A DNA stretch of 64,000 nt. It comes from Brochothrix campestris (GTDB lineage: Bacteria; Bacillota; Bacilli; Lactobacillales; Listeriaceae). Position numbers and translations under genes: made by a program. This document shows positions 1-7,849 of the stretch, one piece after another (the stretch's first letter is position 1; each line of letters opens with the position of its first letter). The DNA lies in the NCBI RefSeq assembly GCF_046058945.1, contig NZ_CP175511.1:372001-436000 (forward strand), in the 5' to 3' direction. The notes under the pieces were generated by a model. It made no database searches. It saw only the letters and a list, made by a program, of their open reading frames with translations, and was not told the DNA's origin.

Positions 1-30
1 TTAACTTAAGTAAAACTGAAGGGAGAGACT

Positions 31-927
31 ATGAATTTACAACAATTTGAGTATGTCATTGCTGTCGCCCGTAGTGGTTCATTAACGAAGGCGAGTGAGC
101 AGTCTAATATTACGCTATCTGCGATGAGTCAATCAATTAGCGCGCTTGAAAAGGAGTTAGCAATATCGATTTTTAAACGCTCAAAAAAAGGCAGCCAGGC
201 GACTGCACAAGGTCAAGTAGTGATTCAATATGCTAAGAAAATCACGAAGGTTGTTAGCGATATGCATCAGCAAATCGAGCGAACAACGATGTGTTCCAAT
301 GGGGTGATTCGGCTAGCGACGATTCCGACAGCAATGCACTTGTTGATGCAAATAAGCACACAGTTTAATCAGCAACAACCAGACGTGCAGTTAGCGATTG
401 CAGAAAAGAACGGTATTGATATTATTAAAGCGGTGCAACAGAATGAGCTTGATATTGGACTGTTGATGATTCATCCTGAGATGAAGTTAGATTTGACGGG
501 TGTGAATGCGCAACGATTACAAACAGCCAAGATGTTGGCTATTGTACCAAAGGAGAGCCGCTACGGACGTAAGGCTAAAATCAGCCCTGAGGAATTGTTG
601 ACATATCCATTAGTAAGCTATCGTGATGATTTTATCTTATGGTATTTTGAAGAAGTCATCTGCCGATACGGTTGTCCTAATTTGCGACTGAGTTCAAATA
701 ATACCAATGCCTTAACGAAGGCATTGCATGAAGGAGCGGCAACCTTTGGTGTGGATTATTCGTTTGTGGAGGCTACACGAAAAAAAGAACAGCCGTTAGC
801 CTTTAAACCATTGGATGTCCCACAAAATACAGTGGAGATGATAATGATTTCACAACGGGGTCTAGAGCAAAAAAAGGGGTTTCAACTATTTGAAAAACAG
901 TTGAAACAATATTTTACAGCGATATAA
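31..927 (+). CDS. LysR-family transcriptional regulator
   Basis: A 298-residue protein of usual LysR length. Residues 1-60 form the winged HTH (the SGSLTKASEQSNITLSAMSQ segment with the typical Ala/Gln/Ser pattern followed by LEKELAISIFKR); the remainder is the effector-binding fold (PBP2-like), starting near residue 92 with IRLATIPTAMHLL. The start is set by GGGAGAG ten bases upstream of the ATG. The inducer is unknown. The next gene is a broken dehydrogenase, so the regulator may have lost a target. LysR proteins usually act on a divergent neighbour, which would lie left of the window. Confidence 0.93.
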   Translation: MNLQQFEYVIAVARSGSLTKASEQSNITLSAMSQSISALEKELAISIFKRSKKGSQATAQGQVVIQYAKKITKVVSDMHQQIERTTMCSNGVIRLATIPTAMHLLMQISTQFNQQQPDVQLAIAEKNGIDIIKAVQQNELDIGLLMIHPEMKLDLTGVNAQRLQTAKMLAIVPKESRYGRKAKISPEELLTYPLVSYRDDFILWYFEEVICRYGCPNLRLSSNNTNALTKALHEGAATFGVDYSFVEATRKKEQPLAFKPLDVPQNTVEMIMISQRGLEQKKGFQLFEKQLKQYFTAI

Positions 928-1050
928 AAAGCTTTATCAAAGCGATTATCCTTTAATAGTTCGAGAGGTTCATATGGACTGATTTGAGGTAAAGTAGCAG
1001 GAGGGACTTCGTTAAGAAGTGAAATCTATTAAAAAAGGGTTTTTGATGAA

Positions 1051-1248
1051 ATGAACAGATTAAATGACAAAATTGCGCTGATTACTGGTGGTGCCTCAGG
1101 TATGGCGGCGCTTGTGGCAGCAACACCACTTAAACGTTTAGGTAAAGCAGTTGAAGTCGCCAATGCAGCGCTATTTTTAGCATCGGATGAATCCTCTTAT
1201 ATTACAGGGGCAGCATTAGTAATTGATGGTGGGGATTCTGCTCGTTAA
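1051..1248 (+). pseudogene. Short-chain dehydrogenase remnant with a large internal in-frame deletion
   Basis: The 65 codons join the first ~18 residues of an SDR (start of the Rossmann fold, IALITGGASGM) directly to the last ~45 residues (LKRLGKAVEVANAALFLASD followed by SSYITGAALVIDGG, the SDR C-terminal hallmark). Family members are about 250 residues, so roughly 185 residues including the Ser-Tyr-Lys catalytic site are missing. The reading frame is intact across the junction, so a small product could still be made, but it cannot be an oxidoreductase. No clear ribosome binding site; the nearest purine run is AAAAAAGGG about 15 bases upstream. Confidence 0.85.
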
Positions 1249-1404
1249 TGATAGTATGATTGAAAGTGCAGTCCGCTCGTAGAAAAAGCCACTTGAGTTG
1301 TTTTCAAAAAAAGTCGTCTTTCTGACTTGGTCTACAAACTGTTGGTTTTTTTTAGCTGAAAATTATGCTATGCTAAAAAAAACGAACGTAGGGGAGCGAA
1401 GTCA

Positions 1405-2184
1405 ATGACAATCAAAACGCTAGTATTCGATTTAGATGATACTTTATTATGGGATAAGAAAAGTATCTCAGAGGCCTTTAGATTAACCTGTGAGCATGCC
1501 AAGGCACAAACAGGTGTTGATGCGGAATTGCTAGAAAAAGCCGTGAGAGAGGTAGCCACTAAGCTTTATGCCAGTTATCCAACTTATTCGCTCACTCAAC
1601 AAATTGGAATCAATCCATTTGAAGGTTTGTGGGCTCAGTTTGATGAGTCGTTACCTGTTTTTTCAGCGTTGCAAAGATTGGCTCCTCGTTACCGTAATGA
1701 TGCATGGCATCAAGGCTTACAAGCTTGTGGCATTGAAAACTGGCAGCTAGCGGAAGCTTGTGCCGCTTATTTCATCACAATGCGCCGTCAAAGTCCCTTT
1801 TTATATGAGGATAGCCTATCTGTTTTAGCAGAACTGCAGGCGAGATACCAATTGGTATTGTTAACGAATGGTGCCCCGAGTTTACAAAATGAAAAATTAC
1901 GTTTAACTCCTGAGCTAGTCCCTTTCTTTGAGAGCATCATCATTTCAGGCGATATCGGCTATGGTAAGCCGGATGTGCGTTTATTTGAACATCTCTTAGC
2001 GACATTAGCGATTGAAGCCACAGAAACAATAATGATTGGTGATAATTTGATGACTGATATATTAGGTGCTAATCGTAGTGGGATGCGATCGATTTGGCTA
2101 AATCGTGAGGCTAAACCATTGATTGAAGGCATAACCCCCACTTATACTGTGACGTCGTTAACAGCGCTATTGGAAATTGTTTAA
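1405..2184 (+). CDS. HAD-superfamily hydrolase (subfamily IA, YjjG/YfnB-like)
   Basis: A 259-residue haloacid-dehalogenase-fold phosphatase. Motif I is DLDDT (nucleophile Asp9, Asp11), motif II LLTNG (Thr154), motif III Lys188 in GYGKPD, and motif IV GDNLMTD (212-218) for Mg2+. The cap is the helical C1 type between motifs I and II. YjjG-type enzymes dephosphorylate nucleotides and other small phosphoesters; the substrate here cannot be told from sequence. AGGGGAG lies about eight bases before the ATG, and an intrinsic terminator follows, so it is monocistronic. Confidence 0.9.
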   Translation: MTIKTLVFDLDDTLLWDKKSISEAFRLTCEHAKAQTGVDAELLEKAVREVATKLYASYPTYSLTQQIGINPFEGLWAQFDESLPVFSALQRLAPRYRNDAWHQGLQACGIENWQLAEACAAYFITMRRQSPFLYEDSLSVLAELQARYQLVLLTNGAPSLQNEKLRLTPELVPFFESIIISGDIGYGKPDVRLFEHLLATLAIEATETIMIGDNLMTDILGANRSGMRSIWLNREAKPLIEGITPTYTVTSLTALLEIV

Positions 2185-2210
2185 TTGAATACTAAAGTTA
2201 GAGTGTCAAA

Positions 2211-2242
2211 AAAAGAAGCTGTGATAACAGCTTCTTTTTTTT
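2211..2242 (+). terminator. Rho-independent terminator after the HAD gene
   Basis: A 12-bp perfect stem (AAAAGAAGCTGT / ACAGCTTCTTTT) closes a GATA loop and ends in a run of eight or more T. Confidence 0.9.
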
Positions 2243-2249
2243 ATATTCT

Positions 2250-2490
2250 CGTTTCTAACGGTTTGATTTCGCTTTTATTTATCCAGCTCAATCAACCAGC
2301 ACTTAGGAAATTTCACTCCTCACTTGCCGACGGTAAATAATCGGCCGATTCGGTAGTTCCAATTTCGACAGTTCTAACAGTTTGATTTCGCTGTTACCTC
2401 TCCAGTTACATCAGCTAACAGCACGTAAATTTCAACTTCGCTGCTTGCGATAGAAAATAATCGCAAGCTCGAACTTTCCAATCACTGCAG
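2250..2490. repeat. Two diverged copies of a ~120-bp intergenic repeat
   Basis: This fills the 330-bp gap between the HAD gene and fhuG; I see no gene in it. Two consecutive ~120-bp units (about 2252-2370 and 2371-2490) share the order TAACrGTTTGATTTCGCT, then TCCAG, then AATTTCA, then a hairpin around AAATA, then TTCCAAT. The same order occurs in the four near-identical 120-bp units at 17301-17780. The hairpin stem differs in each copy but stays paired: GCCGA/TCGGC in the first and GCTTGCGAT/ATCGCAAGC in the second. Confidence 0.75.
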
Positions 2491-2513
2491 GTTAAAACAG
2501 CTTTAACGTACTT

Positions 2514-3482
2514 TTACTTTTTCCTCAATAAATAAATGAAATATGGTGCGCCAATAATTGCCACGATAATGCCAGCGGGGATGTTCAATCGTTGGGCAAT
2601 GCCGTCAGCAGCGACAAGCAAAATCGCACCAATTAGCAAGCTCATTGGTAAAAAATGCCGGTGTTTAGTGCCGACTAAATTTTTGGCGATGTGCGGGCCA
2701 AGTAAGCCGATGAACGAAATACCACCTGTAATTGATACAGCGACACCAGCTAGCACAACAGCGGAGCTAATATAACCGATGCGCCACCGTTTTAAGGGGA
2801 TACCAAGTCCAATGATTGATTCACGGCTCAGTTGTAAATAATCGAGTTGTCGTACTTGGCTTAAAATAGTCGGGATAACAACGAGGCAAAGTCCCGCTAA
2901 AATCGCGGCATAAAACCAACTTGTACCCCAGATGGAACCGGCGAGCCAACTCGCCAAAAAATCCACCTTTTCTTGCCGCGTCGGTGACATTAACACAACC
3001 ATGATGCCAGACATCGCAAACGAAAAACCGATGCCGTTTAAAATCATCGCACTCGTTTTGTTATTTGATAAGACGAGGATTAAAGTAGCGGTTAAGCCTG
3101 CGCCAACACAGCCGGCCACGGGCAATAAATACGATTGATTCGCTAAGGAAAGCGGTGCGAATAAGAAGAATACGGCAATACCAGCGCCTGCACCGGCATT
3201 AATACCGATGATACCCGGATCAGCTAAGTCATTTTTAATGACCGTTTGCAGCAGGGCACCGGATAAGGCAAGTGCCATACCAGCAAACAAGACGATAAAT
3301 AAACGTGGTAAGCGGATTTCCCAAACGATGAAATTTTCCATCATAGTACCATCACCGACTAAAGTCGCTAAAATGCGGTTGAAACTAACCGCATGACTTG
3401 CAGCCATCAACGAGCTAAAAAAACAGACAAGTAACAGAAGGGCAATTACACTAAAACGCAGACGTCGTTGTTGTTTAGTCAT
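2514..3482 (-). CDS. fhuG: Siderophore ABC transporter permease (FecCD family), FhuG-like
   Basis: A 322-residue inner-membrane permease with about nine to ten hydrophobic segments, of the BtuC/FecCD family that forms the channel of iron-siderophore importers. Family marks include VWEIRLPRLFIVLFAGMALA near the N-terminus, the GITGIN-like NDLADPGIIGINAGAG stretch, and the ATPase-coupling region GGISFIGLLGPHIAKNLVG near residues 255-275. It overlaps fhuB by eight bases, which implies translational coupling. It is the last gene of the leftward fhuC-fhuD-fhuB-fhuG unit. The symbol is assigned from gene order matching the Listeria ferrichrome/hydroxamate system. Confidence 0.9.
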   Translation of the reverse strand: MTKQQRRLRFSVIALLLLVCFFSSLMAASHAVSFNRILATLVGDGTMMENFIVWEIRLPRLFIVLFAGMALALSGALLQTVIKNDLADPGIIGINAGAGAGIAVFFLFAPLSLANQSYLLPVAGCVGAGLTATLILVLSNNKTSAMILNGIGFSFAMSGIMVVLMSPTRQEKVDFLASWLAGSIWGTSWFYAAILAGLCLVVIPTILSQVRQLDYLQLSRESIIGLGIPLKRWRIGYISSAVVLAGVAVSITGGISFIGLLGPHIAKNLVGTKHRHFLPMSLLIGAILLVAADGIAQRLNIPAGIIVAIIGAPYFIYLLRKK

Positions 3483-4461
3483 GAGTCACACCTCCGCGTT
3501 GAACGATGAATAAAAAGAACGGCAAACCGGCAATCGATAAAATCGCCACAATCGGAATTTCGAACGGCGGATTGAGCGCACGGCTTAACGTATCTGCTAG
3601 TAAGAGTAAGCCGGCCCCAGTTAAGGCCGCCATCGGCAATTGATAGCGGTAGTTTGTGCCGATAACATAGCGGGCAATATGCGGCACGATGAGACCGACA
3701 AAGGCCATGTTCCCGATTAAGGCAACGGCAGCCCCGGTTAACAATGTTGTTAATAAAAATAACAGTAATTTTGTTTGTTTAATATTAAGTCCTAGCCCGA
3801 TGCCAACCTCGTCGCTCATACTCAGCAAGCCAACTTTTTTTGCGAGCAACAAAGCACAGAGTAAGGCAATGGCAATAACCGGGAAAACCAGTTTGACCTC
3901 CGCCCACGTCACCCCAATTAGCCCACCTGACGTCCACATTGTGACGCTTTGTGAGGACTTTGTTAACAGCATAATGCCCTCTGCGATGGCGGTGAGCAAA
4001 GCTGAAATAGCGGCCCCGGCCAGAATAACTTTGAAAATACTATGCGATTGGCTCATGCCTAACACAAGGAGAGCCCCCAATGTGGCTCCGAGAAAAGAGG
4101 CCCCCATGATGCCGTAAAATGATAAAGTTGGGATGAGCGCCATCACAAGTGAAATGCCGAGGTTTGCCCCGGCACTTAAACCAAGCAAGCCAGGATCAGC
4201 TAAAGGATTACGGGTGATTGCTTGCATAATACAGCCTGATACTCCTAATGCCGCACCAACGAGTAAGGCTGCAACATTACGTGGCAGCCTGAGTTCGAGG
4301 AGGGTTGTGAATGTTTGTGCATGCGCCCCGTCAAACAGGCTCTGCCAAAGGTAAGGCAACGAATAATTTGTTGCCCCTAAGGCGAATGCACACACAAGCA
4401 AGAGTAAGAGTATCACACTAATAATAACGAAACGTAGTGGTCGATTAAGGTGTGATGTCAC
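3475..4461 (-). CDS. fhuB: Siderophore ABC transporter permease (FecCD family), FhuB-like
   Basis: The 328-residue partner permease of fhuG; the two would form the heterodimeric channel. Shows the family stretch TRNPLADPGLLGLSAGANLG and the coupling motif GNMAFVGLIVPHIARYVIG, with many hydrophobic helices. It lies between the binding-protein gene (21-bp gap) and fhuG (8-bp overlap). AGGTACTAT-type purines precede the ATG. Expression is probably iron-repressed from the Fur-like box upstream of fhuC. Confidence 0.9.
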   Translation of the reverse strand: MTSHLNRPLRFVIISVILLLLLVCAFALGATNYSLPYLWQSLFDGAHAQTFTTLLELRLPRNVAALLVGAALGVSGCIMQAITRNPLADPGLLGLSAGANLGISLVMALIPTLSFYGIMGASFLGATLGALLVLGMSQSHSIFKVILAGAAISALLTAIAEGIMLLTKSSQSVTMWTSGGLIGVTWAEVKLVFPVIAIALLCALLLAKKVGLLSMSDEVGIGLGLNIKQTKLLLFLLTTLLTGAAVALIGNMAFVGLIVPHIARYVIGTNYRYQLPMAALTGAGLLLLADTLSRALNPPFEIPIVAILSIAGLPFFLFIVQRGGVTHD

Positions 4462-4482
4462 AAATAGTACCTCCGAAGGTGA

Positions 4483-5400
4483 TTAATTCATTTTTAGTAA
4501 CGCGTCTTTGATTGTTTTTAATTGGAAATCAAGCGTCAAGGGATCATTGAAATAAAAGGTTGCTGATTCCACATTGATGACACGGTTGTTTTTCACGGCT
4601 GGAATCGCATTAAATGAAGCTGTTTTTTGGAAAGAACTATCGGCATCACTGGCAGAACTTAAGATGACATAGTCGCCCATATAGTTGCCTAATTCTTCGT
4701 TAGATAACGTGTAGTAGCCAGCTTTTAAGGCTTTTTCTTTCACGATATCAGGCATTTTCAGACCCATTTCTTGATAGACAACTTCAGAACCGCGGCCCCA
4801 GTTATCACCGAACACAGTCACTTGTTTATTGAATTTTTCTAAGATTGAAATCGTCGCATCTTCACCGATGTGCGCCTTCACTTCTTTACCCGCTACTTTG
4901 GTACGGGCTTGGTAATCTTTAATCCAAGCAGCAGCTGCTTTTTCTTGATTAATCGCCTTACCAATTTCAAGTGCCTGTTCTAAGTAGGGAAGTTTACCAT
5001 ACGTATAGAGGACAGTGGGGGCGATTTTTTTAAGCTTTTCTTTACCTTTAACGGTTTGAAGGGCGATGATTAAATCAGGTTTAACGGCAATGATGCTTTC
5101 GAGGTCGTCTTCAGACACTTCGGTGACATTTTTAAGTTGTTTATCGAAGTTCGGATTCATTTTTGACCAGCTATCAACACCAACAACCTTGTCACTGAAT
5201 TTAAGAACGTTCCCTGCAAAACCAGATAAAACGACGATACGCTGTGGCTTCGCTGGTAGTTCAATCGGACCATCTTCAGATTGATAGGTGAATGTTTTAG
5301 GCTCTGCTTTCGCAGTTGTGTGTTTAGCTGCGTCAGTGCCACAGCCTGTTAAGATAAGGACGAGTGCAGCGATACAGACAAGCATAAGTTTAGTTTTCAT
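4483..5400 (-). CDS. fhuD: Iron-siderophore substrate-binding lipoprotein, FhuD-like
   Basis: A 305-residue class III solute-binding protein. I chose the ATG at 5400 because AAAAAGGAGA lies just upstream and the product then begins with a clean lipoprotein signal (MKTKLMLVCIAALVLILTGC, lipobox LTGC, lipidated Cys20). The frame extends further upstream, but that extension places nonsense residues before the signal. The mature part has the periplasmic-binding fold with QRIVVLSGFAGNVLKF and KPDLIIAL. It delivers the ferric siderophore (hydroxamate type by analogy) to fhuB/fhuG. It overlaps the end of fhuC by 11 bp. Confidence 0.9.
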   Translation of the reverse strand: MKTKLMLVCIAALVLILTGCGTDAAKHTTAKAEPKTFTYQSEDGPIELPAKPQRIVVLSGFAGNVLKFSDKVVGVDSWSKMNPNFDKQLKNVTEVSEDDLESIIAVKPDLIIALQTVKGKEKLKKIAPTVLYTYGKLPYLEQALEIGKAINQEKAAAAWIKDYQARTKVAGKEVKAHIGEDATISILEKFNKQVTVFGDNWGRGSEVVYQEMGLKMPDIVKEKALKAGYYTLSNEELGNYMGDYVILSSASDADSSFQKTASFNAIPAVKNNRVINVESATFYFNDPLTLDFQLKTIKDALLKMN

Positions 5401-6193
5401 GAGAATCTCCTTTTTTTGGCAATAAGTTATATGAAATACAGCGTGGACAATGGTAACGTTCATCCCAGTCAATTTCTGTTTCAATGTTGAAAATGGCAGC
5501 GAGATTAGGACTGGTCATAACTTCTTGCGGTGTGCCGGCATAAAGCACCTTGCCTTCTTTCATTGCGACAATATGGTCGGCATAGCGTGCGGCTTGGTTT
5601 AAATCGTGCAACACCATCACGATTGTACGATGTTGTTGAATGTTTAGCTGCTGTAATAACTCCAATACCTCGAGTTGATGAGCGATGTCTAAATAAGTTG
5701 TCGGTTCATCTAAAATAATAAAGTCAGTATCTTGAGCTAAAGCCATCGCGATCCAAACACGTTGGCGTTGACCGCCCGATAATTCATCAATGAGGGCATC
5801 TTTTAAAGACGTAATCTGTGTGACTGCTAAGGCCCACTCAATCACTTTTTTATCGGCTGCTTTATTAGAGCGACGTTGATGCGGATAACGCCCGTAAGAA
5901 ACGAGGTCATAAACACTTAAACCGATTGGTGTTTCAGGTGACTGTGGTAGAATGGCGAGCTTTTTAGCAATTGCCAATGAGGGCAGTTGCTTAATTTCGG
6001 CACCATCGAGGACGATACTACCATTTTCGTAAGGTAGAATGCGTGCAACGGCTTTTAATAAGGTTGATTTACCGCAACCGTTGGGTCCGATAATCGCGGT
6101 TATTTTTTGATCGGGTAGTTCTAAGGTAACTGACTCGACTGTTTTTTTAGAGCCATAAAAGACGTCAAGTTTTGAAATATGTAAACGCGTCAT
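5390..6193 (-). CDS. fhuC: Siderophore ABC transporter ATPase, FhuC-like
   Basis: A 267-residue ATPase of the FecE/FhuC class. Walker A is GPNGCGKST (36-44), the Q-loop LPQ is near 82-84, the ABC signature LSGGQRQR is at 138-145, and Walker B plus D-loop are FIILDEPTTYLD (158-169). The C-terminal 40 residues carry two CxxC-like cysteines (HCPRC), an unusual tail for this family. First gene of the four-gene importer, transcribed left from the shared intergenic region with the Fur-like box. Confidence 0.93.
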   Translation of the reverse strand: MTRLHISKLDVFYGSKKTVESVTLELPDQKITAIIGPNGCGKSTLLKAVARILPYENGSIVLDGAEIKQLPSLAIAKKLAILPQSPETPIGLSVYDLVSYGRYPHQRRSNKAADKKVIEWALAVTQITSLKDALIDELSGGQRQRVWIAMALAQDTDFIILDEPTTYLDIAHQLEVLELLQQLNIQQHRTIVMVLHDLNQAARYADHIVAMKEGKVLYAGTPQEVMTSPNLAAIFNIETEIDWDERYHCPRCISYNLLPKKGDSHEN

Positions 6194-6222
6194 GTCAGCG
6201 CACTCCCATCTAGTAATAATAG

Positions 6223-6241
6223 ATTGATAATCGTTATCAAT
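6223..6241. promoter_or_regulatory. Fur-like box between fhuC and the divergent reductase
   Basis: A perfect inverted repeat ATTGATAA-TCG-TTATCAAT. Its core, TGATAAT-C-GTTATCA, matches the B. subtilis 7-1-7 Fur box (TGATAATNATTATCA) at 14 of 15 positions. It lies 30 bp before fhuC and 76 bp before the reductase start, so it can repress both in iron-replete cells. Confidence 0.85.
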
Positions 6242-6316
6242 TAAGTGTATAATAAACTTAAATTACTAGCCTTGTCAATAACAATCGCGGTTAACCGCCT
6301 AAAGGAGTTAGGTCTA

Positions 6317-7351
6317 ATGGATGAAAAAGAACTCTATGATGTGACGATTATCGGGGGTGGCCCATCAGGGTGCTACTCAACCTTCTATGCAGGACTGCGT
6401 CAAATGAAGACGAAAGTCATTGATTTTCAAGCATCTCTCGGTGGAAAACTACAAATTTATCCTGAAAAAATCGTTTGGGATATTGGCGGACAACCACCGA
6501 TTCCAGCCGGACAATTTATTGACCAAATTGTGACGCAGGCCCATACCTTTAACCCAACTGTTGTGCTCAAAGAAAAGGTCGTTTCGGTGACAAAGAAGGA
6601 CAATCACTTCGAATTAATGACAGCATCGGGTCAGCCGCACTACTCTAAAACGGTTATATTCGCTGTGGGGAGTGGCATCATTACACCACAAAAAATTGCG
6701 ATTACAGGCGCAGAACGATTTGAAGTGACCAACCTCAATTACACCGTCAAATCGCTCGGAAGTTTTCGTGGCAAAACAGTGCTTGTATCAGGCGGAGGCC
6801 ATTCGGCCGTCGACTGGGCGAATGAAATTGAACCCTATGCCAAAAAAGTGTACATTGCTTGTCGCAAAACAGAATTAGTGGCCCATGAAGCGGATATTGC
6901 TAAGTTGGCTCACAATAAGGTGGAATGTTGGTATAATACAACTGTACGGTCGTTTATTTCAGATAAACATAACAGTCGGATTTGTGGTGTGTCGCTGTTA
7001 CGAGATGGTGAGGAGCAAATCGTTGATGTTGATGAAGTGATTGTTAATCACGGCTATGAGATTGATAACGCCCTCATTGAGCAAGCAAAGGTGAAGATGA
7101 ACGAACATCAATTAATCGAAGGCAATGGTTATTGTGAAACGTCTGTCCCCGGTATCTTTGCCGTAGGCGACATTATTGCGTATGAAGGCAAACTCAATTT
7201 AATTGCCGGTACGTTTCAAGATGCTGCTAATGCAATCAACCAATGCAAACAATTTGTTGAACCAAAAGCAGATGCAATCGGCATGGTTTCTTCGCATAAT
7301 GAGATGTTTAAATCACTCAATAAAACAGTGGCAGAAAAACTATTCTCATGA
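6317..7351 (+). CDS. Ferredoxin--NADP reductase type (thioredoxin-reductase-like FAD protein, YumC family)
   Basis: A 344-residue two-dinucleotide-fold flavoprotein: FAD motif GGGPSG (13-18), NADPH motif GGGHSA (159-164) and C-terminal FAD contact GDIIAYEG. The redox CxxC of thioredoxin reductases is absent, which places it with the FNR/YumC type. I start at 6317 because AAAGGAG lies ten bases upstream and the frame before it encodes no conserved sequence. Its position across the Fur-like box from the fhu importer suggests it supplies electrons for ferric-siderophore reduction; Listeria has the same neighbour. The iron role is an inference. Confidence 0.88.
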   Translation: MDEKELYDVTIIGGGPSGCYSTFYAGLRQMKTKVIDFQASLGGKLQIYPEKIVWDIGGQPPIPAGQFIDQIVTQAHTFNPTVVLKEKVVSVTKKDNHFELMTASGQPHYSKTVIFAVGSGIITPQKIAITGAERFEVTNLNYTVKSLGSFRGKTVLVSGGGHSAVDWANEIEPYAKKVYIACRKTELVAHEADIAKLAHNKVECWYNTTVRSFISDKHNSRICGVSLLRDGEEQIVDVDEVIVNHGYEIDNALIEQAKVKMNEHQLIEGNGYCETSVPGIFAVGDIIAYEGKLNLIAGTFQDAANAINQCKQFVEPKADAIGMVSSHNEMFKSLNKTVAEKLFS

Positions 7352-7409
7352 CCGTTAAAGTTGAAGGTACATACTAACCATGATATTCTAAAGATACAAA
7401 GGGGCGTGA

Positions 7410-7622
7410 TTGGAAATGAAGGAAGTTAATAAAGTTATTTACATAGTACTAGCCTTGTTTTTAGGTCATTTTGGTCTCCATCAATTTTATGCCGGTAAAA
7501 ATGGACTCGGCATCTTGTTCTTAATCTTTTGTTGGACAGGGATACCAGGTGTGATTGGTATTATCCAAGGCATTTTAGCCATCTTTAAAACAGCAGATAG
7601 CGATGGTAAAATTGCACTTTAA
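7410..7622 (+). CDS. TM2 domain-containing small membrane protein
   Basis: 70 residues with the TM2 pattern: a first helix (IYIVLALFLGHFGLHQFYAG) ending in the G-x-H-xx-YxGK turn and a second helix through GIIQGILAIF. The start may be the TTG at 7410 or the ATG at 7416; AAAGGGGCG is better spaced for the TTG. Function of bacterial TM2 proteins is not established. Monocistronic, with a terminator 50 bp downstream. Confidence 0.85.
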   Translation: MEMKEVNKVIYIVLALFLGHFGLHQFYAGKNGLGILFLIFCWTGIPGVIGIIQGILAIFKTADSDGKIAL

Positions 7623-7672
7623 TGAACGATAAAAAGAAACAAAAAGTCGATTCATAGGAATCTAGCGCAACC

Positions 7673-7717
7673 AAAAAAGGATTAGTGGCAGAATAGATGC
7701 TTGCTAATCCTTTTTTA
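7673..7717 (+). terminator. Rho-independent terminator after the TM2 gene
   Basis: Arms AAAAAAGGATTAG and CTAATCCTTTTTT, with an 18-base loop and a T-run; the A-run on the left makes it potentially bidirectional. Confidence 0.8.
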
Positions 7718-7765
7718 TTTGGATTAATCCAAAAACAGATTCGATCAGGCAAGAGACAAATAGAT

Positions 7766-7823
7766 ACAAAAAAGCAGCCCCAGCTTTATCGAAAGTAATC
7801 GATAGAGTAGGAGCTGTTTTGTT
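7766..7823 (-). terminator. Terminator for the leftward antiporter gene
   Basis: Read leftward, an AGCTCC arm and a TATCG/CGATA inner stem lead to GGGGCT and a run of six T. Confidence 0.75.
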
Positions 7824-7849
7824 ACTTTCACTAAAAAAACGTGTTCATC

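Noticed and set aside
6245..6316. Upstream extension of the FAD/NADPH reductase by 24 codons
   Set aside because: It would start directly at the Fur-like box, has no ribosome site, and AAAGGAG marks the start at 6317.
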